Below are positions 34,230-42,287 of a stretch of DNA of 64,000 nt, one piece after another. Location: contig JBEVVG010000001.1 in the NCBI GenBank assembly GCA_040507225.1, positions 1,922,001-1,986,000 on the forward strand. Direction: 5' to 3'. The stretch comes from Thiodiazotropha sp040507225. Lineage in GTDB: Bacteria; Pseudomonadota; Gammaproteobacteria; Chromatiales; Chromatiaceae. Within the stretch, counting starts at the first letter, position 1; the number at the start of each line of letters is the position of its first letter. A program made the position numbers and the translations under genes. The notes under the pieces were generated by a model, which was not told the origin of the DNA, searched no databases, and was given only the letters and a program-made list of their open reading frames with translations.

Positions 34230-36050
34230 TCATCGCGTTGTCCGCAACTCTTGCGACGCCATGCTGTCAGCCTGCTCTTTGAGCTGCATGTGCCACATCT
34301 GGTGATAGCGCCCCGCCGAAGCCAGCAATTCCTGATGGGTGCCCTGCTCAACGATCCGGCCCTGGTCCATCACCAGGATCCGGTCCGCATCCACCACGGT
34401 GGAGAGCCGATGCGCGATCACCAGGGTGGTATGCTGCTTCGCCACCTCGCGAAGGGTCTCCTGAATCGCCTGTTCCGTCTTGGTGTCGAGGGACGAGGTG
34501 GCCTCGTCGAAGAGCAGGATCTGCGGCCGTTTGAGCATTGCCCGGGCGATCGCCACCCGTTGCTTTTCGCCGCCCGAGAGCTTCAGACCCCGTTCACCCA
34601 CCACGGTCTGATAGCCCTCCGGCAACTGTTCAATGAAATCCGCAATGTGGGCGATTCGCGCCGCCTCCTCGATCTCCTGCTGTGTCGCCTGGGGACGTCC
34701 ATAGGCCAGATTGTAGAGTATCGATTCATTGAACAGCACCGTGTCCTGGGGGACGATACCGATGGCAGCGCGCAGGCTTCGCCGGGTGACCCGACGAATG
34801 TCCTGACCGTCGATCAGGATTCGCCCGGCACTGACATCGTAAAAACGAAACAGCAGCCGCGAGAGAGTCGATTTACCGGCCCCGCTGTGGCCGACCACCG
34901 CCAGCTTCTCACCGGCCCGCAGGGTAAAATCCACCTGGTGCAGTATCTGTCGCTCCGGCTGGTATGAAAAGTCCACCTGCTCGAAGCGCACCTCGCCCCC
35001 CTGCAGTACCAGCTCAGTGGCCTGTTCGTCGTCCTGAATCTCCGGCTCTCTCTCCAGCAGCTTGAAGATCAGATCCATATCCGCCAGGGAATATTTGATC
35101 TGCCGATAGACGATGCCGAGAAAATTCAGCGGAATGAACAGCTGCAGCATGAACGTATTCACCAGCACCAGGTCGCCAATGGTCATTTCACCGCTGATCA
35201 CCCCATTGGCGGCGAAGATCATGACAAAGGTCACCCCGACCGCGATGATTGCACCCTGGCCGAAATTGAGCAGGGACATGGAGGTCTGGCTTTTGACCGC
35301 GTTGTCCTCCCACTGGGACAGGGTGTCGTCAAAGCGCTGCAATTCGAATCGCTGATTACCGAAATACTGCACCGTTTCGTAGTTGATCAGGCTATCGAAG
35401 GCCTGGCTGTTGGCCTGGGAATCGAGCCGGTTCATGATGTGGCGGTACTCCATGCGCCACTCGGTGATCGCCAGGGTGAATCCCACGTAGACCGCCACCG
35501 TGCCAAAGGTAACCAATGTGAAGCGAATGTCGTACTGGGAAAGCAGTACTGCTGCGACCAGAGTGAACTCCACCAGCATCGGCAGAATACTGAACACCAT
35601 GTAATTCAGGATGGTACTGACCGATCGGGTGCCACGCTCCAGATCCCGGCTGATCGCCCCGGTCTTGCGCTCCAGATGAAACCTTAGTGACAGTTCATGC
35701 AGGTGGGTAAGCACCCGGCTGGAGAGATTGCGCATGGCCCGGTAGCGGACCCGGGCGAAGATCGCATCGCGCAGTTCGTTGAACAGGGAACTGGATAGGC
35801 GTAGCACACCGTATCCGAGCAACAGAAACAGGGGCAACACCAGCAGGGTTTTATCGCCCTTCTCCAGGGTATCGACGATCTCCTTGAGCACCAGCGGGAT
35901 ACCCACATTCGCCAGTTTGGCCATAACCAGACAGGCCAGCGCGATCAGGGCCCGTCCCCGGTAATCCCAGAGAAACGGCAGCATGTTGCGAAGATTGTGC
36001 AGATCCCGCCGGTCGGCATGGACCTTGGCCTGGTAAGCGGCGTGGTGCAT
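34230..36050 (-). CDS. Atm1/HMT1-type ABC exporter
   Basis: The 606-residue half-transporter has an N-terminal membrane domain with six helices (about 30-320) and an ATPase domain (about 360-595) with GHSGAGKST, Q-loop IGIVPQDTVLFN, signature LSGGEKQRVAIARAM and Walker B LLFDEATSSLD. Such proteins (Atm1, HMT1, NaAtm1) export glutathione conjugates, glutathione persulfide or metal-thiolate species, which fits a sulfur-oxidising cell but is inference. The start MHHAAYQAKVHADRRDL at 36050 is supported by family length; an upstream extension to 36260 is not. Confidence 0.93.
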   Translation of the reverse strand: MHHAAYQAKVHADRRDLHNLRNMLPFLWDYRGRALIALACLVMAKLANVGIPLVLKEIVDTLEKGDKTLLVLPLFLLLGYGVLRLSSSLFNELRDAIFARVRYRAMRNLSSRVLTHLHELSLRFHLERKTGAISRDLERGTRSVSTILNYMVFSILPMLVEFTLVAAVLLSQYDIRFTLVTFGTVAVYVGFTLAITEWRMEYRHIMNRLDSQANSQAFDSLINYETVQYFGNQRFELQRFDDTLSQWEDNAVKSQTSMSLLNFGQGAIIAVGVTFVMIFAANGVISGEMTIGDLVLVNTFMLQLFIPLNFLGIVYRQIKYSLADMDLIFKLLEREPEIQDDEQATELVLQGGEVRFEQVDFSYQPERQILHQVDFTLRAGEKLAVVGHSGAGKSTLSRLLFRFYDVSAGRILIDGQDIRRVTRRSLRAAIGIVPQDTVLFNESILYNLAYGRPQATQQEIEEAARIAHIADFIEQLPEGYQTVVGERGLKLSGGEKQRVAIARAMLKRPQILLFDEATSSLDTKTEQAIQETLREVAKQHTTLVIAHRLSTVVDADRILVMDQGRIVEQGTHQELLASAGRYHQMWHMQLKEQADSMASQELRTTR

Positions 36051-36269
36051 GGTCAGGATTTTGGACGTCAAAAGTCCCAGTTTATCGGAATTCAACCGGA
36101 TGTGCGCGACAATCCCGGAGCAGCCCGCCAATAACCCTGCATTCTGAGAGCCCATTGCGAATTGCCGGAGTGTTGTACAATATGCGGATGTATCATTGCC
36201 TGAATCCGATTCTGCGGCGCGTATCGGTTTTCCCCAGGCGGGCTGTGAACAGCGCCCCACGAAATCACC

Positions 36270-36626
36270 ATGACCAACGACTGCAGTTATAACGAGCTTT
36301 ACCCCCTACAGGTGCTGGACGACAGCATGGCGCCGGAATTCCCGGAAAAGTGTGTCATTGTCGTAGAACCATCGGAAATCTGCGCCACCGGCGCCTATGT
36401 CGTGGCAGAGGCCCAGGGTGACCGCTGGTTTCGCCAATTCGTTTCTCAGGGCGAATCCAACAAGCGCCTGGTGGCGCTGAATGACGCCTACCCGGACATT
36501 GACCTCAGGGAAGGCGAATACAAGATCATTGGTGTGGTCGTACAGTGCAATATCGGTCGCCAGATCAAACACTATTACCCCTACGTCCCGGGTGGAATCC
36601 CCCCCAAACCCGTCACCGGCAACTGA
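36270..36626 (+). CDS. Stand-alone S24 (LexA/CI-like) domain protein with altered catalytic Lys
   Basis: The 118-residue product is a lone peptidase-S24 fold: VLDDSMAPEFPEKCVIVVEP (Ser 19 in the DSM motif), AYVVAEAQGDRWFRQFV, and LVALNDAYPDI..YKIIGVVV. By comparison with lambda CI (FTFKKL) the catalytic Lys falls on R55, and no DNA-binding domain is attached. So the protein keeps the Ser but has Arg in place of Lys and probably does not self-cleave in the usual way. It may be a protein- or nucleic-acid-binding S24 relative. Its start has no strong ribosome site. Confidence 0.75.
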   Translation: MTNDCSYNELYPLQVLDDSMAPEFPEKCVIVVEPSEICATGAYVVAEAQGDRWFRQFVSQGESNKRLVALNDAYPDIDLREGEYKIIGVVVQCNIGRQIKHYYPYVPGGIPPKPVTGN

Positions 36627-36842
36627 TGCCTTTTTCCAGTTTCCGTCTATGCTCTTAACAGAGTACTGGACGCGAGACGGATCGGTGAAACGGATCATCC
36701 GGGTACCTGTCTGACGTTTCGAGTACCATCCGCGGGAATCCCTTACCTGCTGTTCAGGCGTTCCCGCGGCGCCGATGTTGTCCGCAACTCAAGGGCCTGT
36801 AATCCCGCATCACGGGCCCCATAACACCAACCATCAGTCAGG

Positions 36843-36869
36843 GGCCTGTCATCAGTTGACCAACAGGCC
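36843..36869 (+). promoter_or_regulatory. Hairpin next to the ribosome site of the HMA-like gene
   Basis: GGCCTGT (36843-36849) and ACAGGCC (36863-36869) form a 7-bp stem that ends just before the GGGAGGGG ribosome site of the gene at 36884. It could affect translation of that gene. Confidence 0.35.
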
Positions 36870-36883
36870 TGGGAGGGGAAACC

Positions 36884-37117
36884 ATGAATATCGATCTCGC
36901 CGATGTCACGCTGCATATTGACGAAACCCTGGACGCCGGAGGGATGGCCGATCTCGAGGAGGCCTTCCGTCAGCGGGAGGGGGTTGTGTCGGTGCATGTC
37001 AACGAAAACCGCCCGCATCTGTTTGTCCTGGAATACAACCCGGAAATGGTCCACAGCAAAGACCTTTTGTCGATCACCCGATACAAGGGTCTGCACGCCG
37101 AATTGATCGGATTGTAG
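36884..37117 (+). CDS. Small HMA-like protein of unknown role
   Basis: The 77-residue product has a ferredoxin-like babbab pattern resembling heavy-metal-associated domains: MNIDLADVTLHIDE, a helix MADLEEAFRQREG, strand VVSVHVNENRPHLFVLEYNP, a helix and LHAELIGL. It lacks the CxxC metal motif, so metal binding is not supported. GGGAGGGG lies a few bases before the start. It precedes the SQR-like gene but with 366 bases between. Confidence 0.7.
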   Translation: MNIDLADVTLHIDETLDAGGMADLEEAFRQREGVVSVHVNENRPHLFVLEYNPEMVHSKDLLSITRYKGLHAELIGL

Positions 37118-37483
37118 CGGAGCCCTCCACCCTGGCGAGGTGCGTAGATCCGACAGGGGCAGGCGACTCTGCCCCGGGCGGGACTCGGCCAGGTTGCATA
37201 CAGCATCTTTCCCGGGAATCTCATCACCGTGACGGGTGGCGCGACCCGAGCACGGGCGGAGGCTTTTCTGCCTGACGCCCGGGCGTGCCTTGTACCCTCT
37301 CGGACAGGGCGGATATTTTTCATTCCAATCTGCTACCATCGCGCCTGACAGCAATAAGACGCAACGCAGAATTGCGCCTGTCGCCCGTCCGTCCTGATTC
37401 TGCTGGCAGCCCCAGAGCCCAGGGCCTGCGGGTTGCCCGAAAAACCGACAAACACAACAAGAAATACCCGCAGGAGAATGGAG
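37118..37483. promoter_or_regulatory. Intergenic region before the SQR-like gene
   Basis: No gene is seen. A weak promoter candidate is TTGTAC (37290-37295), 16 bases, GATATT (37312-37317). The ribosome site AGGAG at 37472 serves the next gene. Confidence 0.3.
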
Positions 37484-38611
37484 ATGAAAAGAGTAACGAT
37501 CGTGGGGAGTGGTTTTGCGGCCCTGACCGCCGTAAAAACCCTGCGTGCCCGGGACCGTGAAGTCGAGATCACGCTGGTCAGTCCACGTGCGGAATTCCAT
37601 TACCTGCCCGGTTCGATCTGGATTCCCTCCGGAATCCGCGAACCGGGTGACCTGATAATCCCTCTTAAATCCTTCTTCTCGCGCATGCGGGTCAACCATG
37701 TGCAGGCCGAAGCGAGCGGACTCAGCGAGGATGGCCGAACCCTGGAAACCACCGCAGGATCCATCGACAACGATGGACTCATCATCGCCTCAGGCGGACG
37801 TTTCATCAAGAAACTGCCGGGCATTGAGCATGCCATCACACCCTGCGAAGGCATCGACGCCACGATGAAGATTCGTCAACGCCTGAAAGAGATGGATGGC
37901 GGCATCATCGCGATTGGATTCGCCAGTAATCCCAATGAACCCAGCGCAATGCGCGGGGGCCCGATGTTCGAGTTCCTGTTCGGCATCGATCGCCAGTTAC
38001 GCCTCGAAAAACGCCGGGACAATTTCAAGCTGGTGTTTTTCACCCCTGCAGAAAATCCGGGACAGCGGCTTGGACCCAAGGCAGTCGCGGGCCTGGTCAA
38101 GGAGATGAAGAAACGCGAGATCGAGACCCATCTGGGACATAAGATGGTGAAGTTCACTCCCACTGCGGTGGAAACCCAGGGCGGCGTGTTCGACGCGGAC
38201 CTGATCCTGTTCATGCCCGGTATGACCGGCAACACCTGGTTCGACAACACCAGCCTGCCCCGCTCCCCCGGAGGATTGATCAAGGCCGATGCCCAGTGTC
38301 GTGTCGAAGGCATGGAACGGGTCTATGTAGCGGGCGACTCCGGCAGCTTTCCCGGACCGGACTGGATGCCCAAGCAGGCCCACATGGCGGACCTGCAGGC
38401 CACCGCTGCCGCGCGTAACCTGCTGACCGAGTGGCGCGGCGAAGAACCCCGGGAGACCTTCAAGGTGGAACTCGTGTGTATTGTGGACAGCCAGACCAGT
38501 GGTATGCTGGTGGCACGCACCCTGAAGCGGAATATCGTGATGCCGAACATGGCCGTCTTCCATTGGCTGAAACGGATGTTCGAGTGGTGGTACCTGCGCC
38601 AGTTCCGTTGA
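37484..38611 (+). CDS. SQR-like FAD-dependent oxidoreductase lacking one catalytic Cys
   Basis: The 375-residue flavoprotein belongs to the SQR/FCSD two-domain fold: GSGFAALTAVKTL at the FAD site, YVAGDSGSFP near 285. It has C121 (ITPCEG) and C332 (ELVCIVD) at positions comparable to C127 and C353 of the sqr product, but the loop that carries C159 there reads GFASNPNEPSAM here, without Cys. The extra C272 is elsewhere. It may use another thiol or substrate, or act as a quinone reductase for a different sulfur compound. The start at 37484, seven bases after AGGAG, is preferred over the ATG at 37478, which would abut the ribosome site. Confidence 0.8.
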   Translation: MKRVTIVGSGFAALTAVKTLRARDREVEITLVSPRAEFHYLPGSIWIPSGIREPGDLIIPLKSFFSRMRVNHVQAEASGLSEDGRTLETTAGSIDNDGLIIASGGRFIKKLPGIEHAITPCEGIDATMKIRQRLKEMDGGIIAIGFASNPNEPSAMRGGPMFEFLFGIDRQLRLEKRRDNFKLVFFTPAENPGQRLGPKAVAGLVKEMKKREIETHLGHKMVKFTPTAVETQGGVFDADLILFMPGMTGNTWFDNTSLPRSPGGLIKADAQCRVEGMERVYVAGDSGSFPGPDWMPKQAHMADLQATAAARNLLTEWRGEEPRETFKVELVCIVDSQTSGMLVARTLKRNIVMPNMAVFHWLKRMFEWWYLRQFR

Positions 38612-38689
38612 CGGGCGCCGAATCGGGCTGAAGCGCTTCGTCGCGCAATCAAGGATGACTTCAATCTGTCGCTACAACAGTTACAGGCT

Positions 38690-39928
38690 GTGAATGGCGA
38701 ACAGCATACTCAGGGTAGTGGTGTGACAGCAAATAACAGCAACGCGGTTTCCAAGGAGGAGCTTCGCGCCCTGTTGCGGCAGGAGGAACAGAAAAGCGAG
38801 CGCTACGCAAATTATGCGCGTTTATTGCTGACATTCCTCTATTTCGGCGTTGCCCTGGGAATCCGCAACGAACTCCCCGCACATTCACTCCAGGCGATTG
38901 TGGTCGCGTCCCTGTTCAACCTGGTGTACGGACTGCTCATCCTCAAGGCGTTGAAAGGCCCGCAGCACCCCAACTGGGTCAAGTATCCCTCCATCAGTAT
39001 CGACATTCTGCTTTTGTCGATCGTGATCTACAGTTTCGGCACCTTTCGTACATTCAAGACCGAGGCGTTCCTGCTCTATTTCCTGTGGATCGGCCTGAGC
39101 ACCCTGAGATTCACCCCCTGGCTGACGCTTGCCGCCGGTCTGTTGAGTCTCTTTTCGTATGGGCTGATCGTGTATCTTGCGATACTCAGTGGAAGCATCG
39201 AATTGGGCAGCATCTCCGATGAGTTCGTATCGCCACGCGTGAGCCAGATCAACATCGCCCTGCGCATGTTGTTTCTCAGCGCCTTCATCGCACTCTCGGT
39301 TTATATCGCCTATGTGTTTCGTGTGATCGCCTCGAAAGCCATGACGGAAAAAATTCTCCAGGTGCGCACCCATGAGATGAGCCATGCCCTGGACCAGTTA
39401 CGGGAAACGCAAAAGGCCTTGGCAGAAAAAAACCGGGAACTCGCGACCCTGTCTGAAATCGATGGACTGACCCAGCTCTACAACCGCCGTAAACTCGATC
39501 AGATCATGACCGAAGCGCTGCAGCAGCAAACCCGGAGCGATACGTCACTGGCCCTGATCATGCTCGATATCGATCACTTCAAGAGCTTCAATGACCGGTT
39601 CGGACACCAGCTCGGCGATCAGGTGATTTGCACCCTCGCGGAACTGCTCGGACAGTCCGCCCGTGGTAACGACTTCATCGGCCGCTGGGGCGGCGAGGAG
39701 TTTTTGATTCTCTGCCGGGATACGGACCTGGAGTCCGCCCGGCAGATTGCAGAACGGCTGCGCATGACCATCGAAAGCCACTCATTTGGCGAGGTGGGTC
39801 CGGTCAGCTGCAGTTTCGGGGTCACCGAATATCAGCCGGGGGACGATGGTGACAGCCTGCTGCGACGCGCGGACGAGGCGCTTTACCAGGCCAAGGCCGA
39901 GGGTCGCAACCGGGTTTGCTACCGTTGA
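38690..39928 (+). CDS. Membrane-bound diguanylate cyclase
   Basis: The 412-residue product has six membrane helices (about 38-215), a coiled segment (ALDQLRETQKALAEKNREL) and a GGDEF domain (about 245-410) with the active site GRWGGEEFL. The inhibitory RxxD lies at RGND, five residues before GGEEF, so product inhibition is expected. No EAL domain is present, so it should make c-di-GMP. The start is an in-frame GTG at 38690 or a second GTG at 38726; no ATG is available near either. Confidence 0.93.
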   Translation: MNGEQHTQGSGVTANNSNAVSKEELRALLRQEEQKSERYANYARLLLTFLYFGVALGIRNELPAHSLQAIVVASLFNLVYGLLILKALKGPQHPNWVKYPSISIDILLLSIVIYSFGTFRTFKTEAFLLYFLWIGLSTLRFTPWLTLAAGLLSLFSYGLIVYLAILSGSIELGSISDEFVSPRVSQINIALRMLFLSAFIALSVYIAYVFRVIASKAMTEKILQVRTHEMSHALDQLRETQKALAEKNRELATLSEIDGLTQLYNRRKLDQIMTEALQQQTRSDTSLALIMLDIDHFKSFNDRFGHQLGDQVICTLAELLGQSARGNDFIGRWGGEEFLILCRDTDLESARQIAERLRMTIESHSFGEVGPVSCSFGVTEYQPGDDGDSLLRRADEALYQAKAEGRNRVCYR

Positions 39929-39950
39929 ACCGGTGCTCAGCAAAACTCAG

Positions 39951-40403
39951 TCAATAGTAATTGCGCTGCCGCTGCTCGAGTTGATCCGCCAGTAGCCCGT
40001 AACCGCGAAACCTCAATTCCGCAATCTCTTCACTTTGATCGTAGATCTGATTCAGACGACTGAGAGCCAGGCTCGGATTGTCCTCTCCCAAGGCAGGGAT
40101 AAAAAAGGCTTCCGCCAGACCAATATAGATGCGGTACGCATCGATGTAGGAAACATCGTCCCGATTACCGAAACGAAACAGGGACGATTCGAATGCGGTG
40201 TACTTGTGCAGCAGGTTGAGATGATGCGCACGGTTCAGGTAGAGCTCGGCCACCAGAGGCTCCTGGCAACTGGTGGCAATCGCCCGCATCTGTTCCGAAC
40301 TTTCCAACTGTTCGGTCAAGACCAGGCTTCGGCAGGCTGGATGTTCCTCCGCTTGCAGCCAAAGTGGCAGCATCAGCAGACCAGTCAATATCCATCGCGT
40401 CAT
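39951..40403 (-). CDS. Secreted hypothetical protein
   Basis: The 150-residue product has a clear signal peptide (MTRWILTGLLMLPLWLQAEEHPA) and a helical mature part with two cysteines (C24, C46) and repeats of TPR-like character (YLNRAHHLNLLHKYTAFES, AYRIYIGLAEAFFIPALG). I do not recognise the family. It converges on the diguanylate cyclase gene with 22 bases between. Nothing is seen in the 340 bases between it and mocA. Confidence 0.7.
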   Translation of the reverse strand: MTRWILTGLLMLPLWLQAEEHPACRSLVLTEQLESSEQMRAIATSCQEPLVAELYLNRAHHLNLLHKYTAFESSLFRFGNRDDVSYIDAYRIYIGLAEAFFIPALGEDNPSLALSRLNQIYDQSEEIAELRFRGYGLLADQLEQRQRNYY

Positions 40404-40743
40404 ATTCAGGCTCCTGTCGGGTCATATCCGCAGCTGTTCCGACACTCCACGCTTCGGCTAACCAACGGCTGAAATTTTCGGCTTCTGGCGCCCCCGATGC
40501 TGCTGGTCAGAAAGCTGATGCGAAACAGCGGTGTCGTGGTATTGAAATGACCCTTTTATTACCACCACAAGTCAATCTATAGTCGAATTTGCGGGTTCGG
40601 CAAATAACCGGGTTCTTGAATCAACCGGAATGATTTTGAGGTTTGAACACCGCCACAACCTGTATAACGGCGATCTATCACACGATGGAGTGAGGTAGGG
40701 GCGAATCTGCCCTGGATGATTTTACGGGGATATACGACACGAT

Positions 40744-41328
40744 TCAGGGTGGCGGAGGCGCAGATGCCAGGTCGTCCACACAGTCTACATCGAGCAGCAC
40801 GCCCCGATCCTGAGTGGACATCAGATCGAGCCGGCCAGCCTCGGCCGACAGCAGGTGGCGGGCCCCTGCCTCACCGCTCAAACCCACCAATTGTTCACCC
40901 CAGCACCCGGCAAAACCCACCGGATGCCCTCGTCGCCCCTGGTGGACCGGGGCCACCACGGAAGCCCCGGCGCGTAACCGCTGAACCAGTGCCTGGAGGG
41001 TTTCCAGCTCCACCCAAGGCATATCCCCCAGGGCGATCAACCAACCCGCCGCATCCGCCGATGCGGCCACGCCGAGCGCAAGACTTCCGCCCATGCCGGC
41101 ATCGGCACAAGGGTTTTCCACCAAGCGGATCGGCAGATCACGCAACGCCTGTTTGAGTAACCGGTCTTGCGGGCGTACCACCGCGACACTCCCGGGCAGT
41201 ACCTGCACCAGTCGCCGTGCCGCTGCCAGTCCAACCCGATCACCGCCGGGCAGATGCGCCATCAGCTTATCACCTCCAAAGCGTTCACCACGCCCCGCCG
41301 CCAGTAACACCCCGACGATCGGCCTCAT
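40744..41328 (-). CDS. mocA: Molybdenum cofactor cytidylyltransferase-like MocA
   Basis: The 194-residue product is a MobA/MocA-type nucleotidyltransferase: VLLAAGRGERFGGDKL at the start (nucleotide site), VENPCADAGMGGSLALGV, and the metal motif LIALGDMPWVE. MocA makes the MCD form of the cofactor needed by xanthine-oxidase-family enzymes, which matches the iorAB genes at the head of the same operon. Its start codon overlaps the xdhC stop codon by four bases. Confidence 0.93.
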   Translation of the reverse strand: MRPIVGVLLAAGRGERFGGDKLMAHLPGGDRVGLAAARRLVQVLPGSVAVVRPQDRLLKQALRDLPIRLVENPCADAGMGGSLALGVAASADAAGWLIALGDMPWVELETLQALVQRLRAGASVVAPVHQGRRGHPVGFAGCWGEQLVGLSGEAGARHLLSAEAGRLDLMSTQDRGVLLDVDCVDDLASAPPPP

Positions 41329-42287
41329 GACGACCTAACCCCATCCAGATTTCGCACCGCAGTGATCTGCGCGAGGATCGAAAGCGCGATCTCCGAGGGC
41401 CGTTTGCTGCCAATGCCAAGACCTGCAGGAGCATGGATGCGGGCAATGGATTCAGCATCCACACCGAGGCTCAGGAGACGCTGACGCCGTGCATCAGCCG
41501 TGCGCACCGAACCCAGGGCGCCAATGTAGAATGCGGGACTCTCAAGGGCCGCGATCAGACCCAGATCATCGACACGCGGATCGTGCGCCAGAGTCACGAT
41601 GGCGGTGCGCTCTGCGCTGCTGATGCGGACTTCGTCATCCGGCATACGCCGGGAACAGGCGACCCCGTCCCCCGGTAGCGGCGCCTCATGGATCCCGGGT
41701 CTGGGATCGCAGATCGTCACCCGGTAACCGAGGGCAACCGCCATTCCCGCGAGGTAGCGGGCAATCTGGCCGTCTCCGATGAGCAACACCCCCCAGCCCG
41801 GTCCGTAGGTTTTGCAGACCATGGTTTCTGTCACCTGAAACTCGCTGCCGGAGTCTGCTGTTTCCAGGGTGACGGACCCGGTTTGCAGGTCCACCCGGCG
41901 GTGAGTCAAACAATTCTCATCCAGCCTGGCAGCCAGTGGTTTGAGTGCATCAGGACTGTCGAGTCTTTCCACCAGGAGTTGCAGGCGTCCCCCGCAAGGA
42001 AGACCCATCCTCTGCGCCTCATCCCTCTCTATGCCGTATTCGACACGGCATGGGAAAACGTCATCCGGCGAAACGTGTCGAAACCGTTGCGCAAGCTGTT
42101 CATCCGCGCAGCCGCCACTCACCGATCCGACGCATCGCCCGTGCGGATCGATGGAAAGCAGCGACCCGGGCGGTCTGGGCGAGGATCCCCAGGTTCGAAG
42201 CACGGTGACCAGGATCACCGGATGCCCCGCCTCCAGCCAACCCAGCGCGGTACGGATGACGTCATGATCTTCCGCCGCTGGAATCAT
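41325..42287 (-). CDS. xdhC: XdhC-type molybdoenzyme maturation factor
   Basis: The 320-residue product has the XdhC_CoxI N-terminal part (VILVTVLRTWGSSPRPPGSLLSID; GSVSGGCADEQ with a conserved Cys) and the C-terminal Rossmann part (LLIGDGQIARYLAGMAVALGYRV, VTLAHDPRVDD, AFYIGALGSVRTADARR). XdhC binds MCD/Moco and inserts the sulfurated cofactor into xanthine-dehydrogenase-type enzymes. It overlaps iorB upstream and mocA downstream, by four bases each, so translation is coupled. Confidence 0.95.
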   Translation of the reverse strand: MIPAAEDHDVIRTALGWLEAGHPVILVTVLRTWGSSPRPPGSLLSIDPHGRCVGSVSGGCADEQLAQRFRHVSPDDVFPCRVEYGIERDEAQRMGLPCGGRLQLLVERLDSPDALKPLAARLDENCLTHRRVDLQTGSVTLETADSGSEFQVTETMVCKTYGPGWGVLLIGDGQIARYLAGMAVALGYRVTICDPRPGIHEAPLPGDGVACSRRMPDDEVRISSAERTAIVTLAHDPRVDDLGLIAALESPAFYIGALGSVRTADARRQRLLSLGVDAESIARIHAPAGLGIGSKRPSEIALSILAQITAVRNLDGVRSS

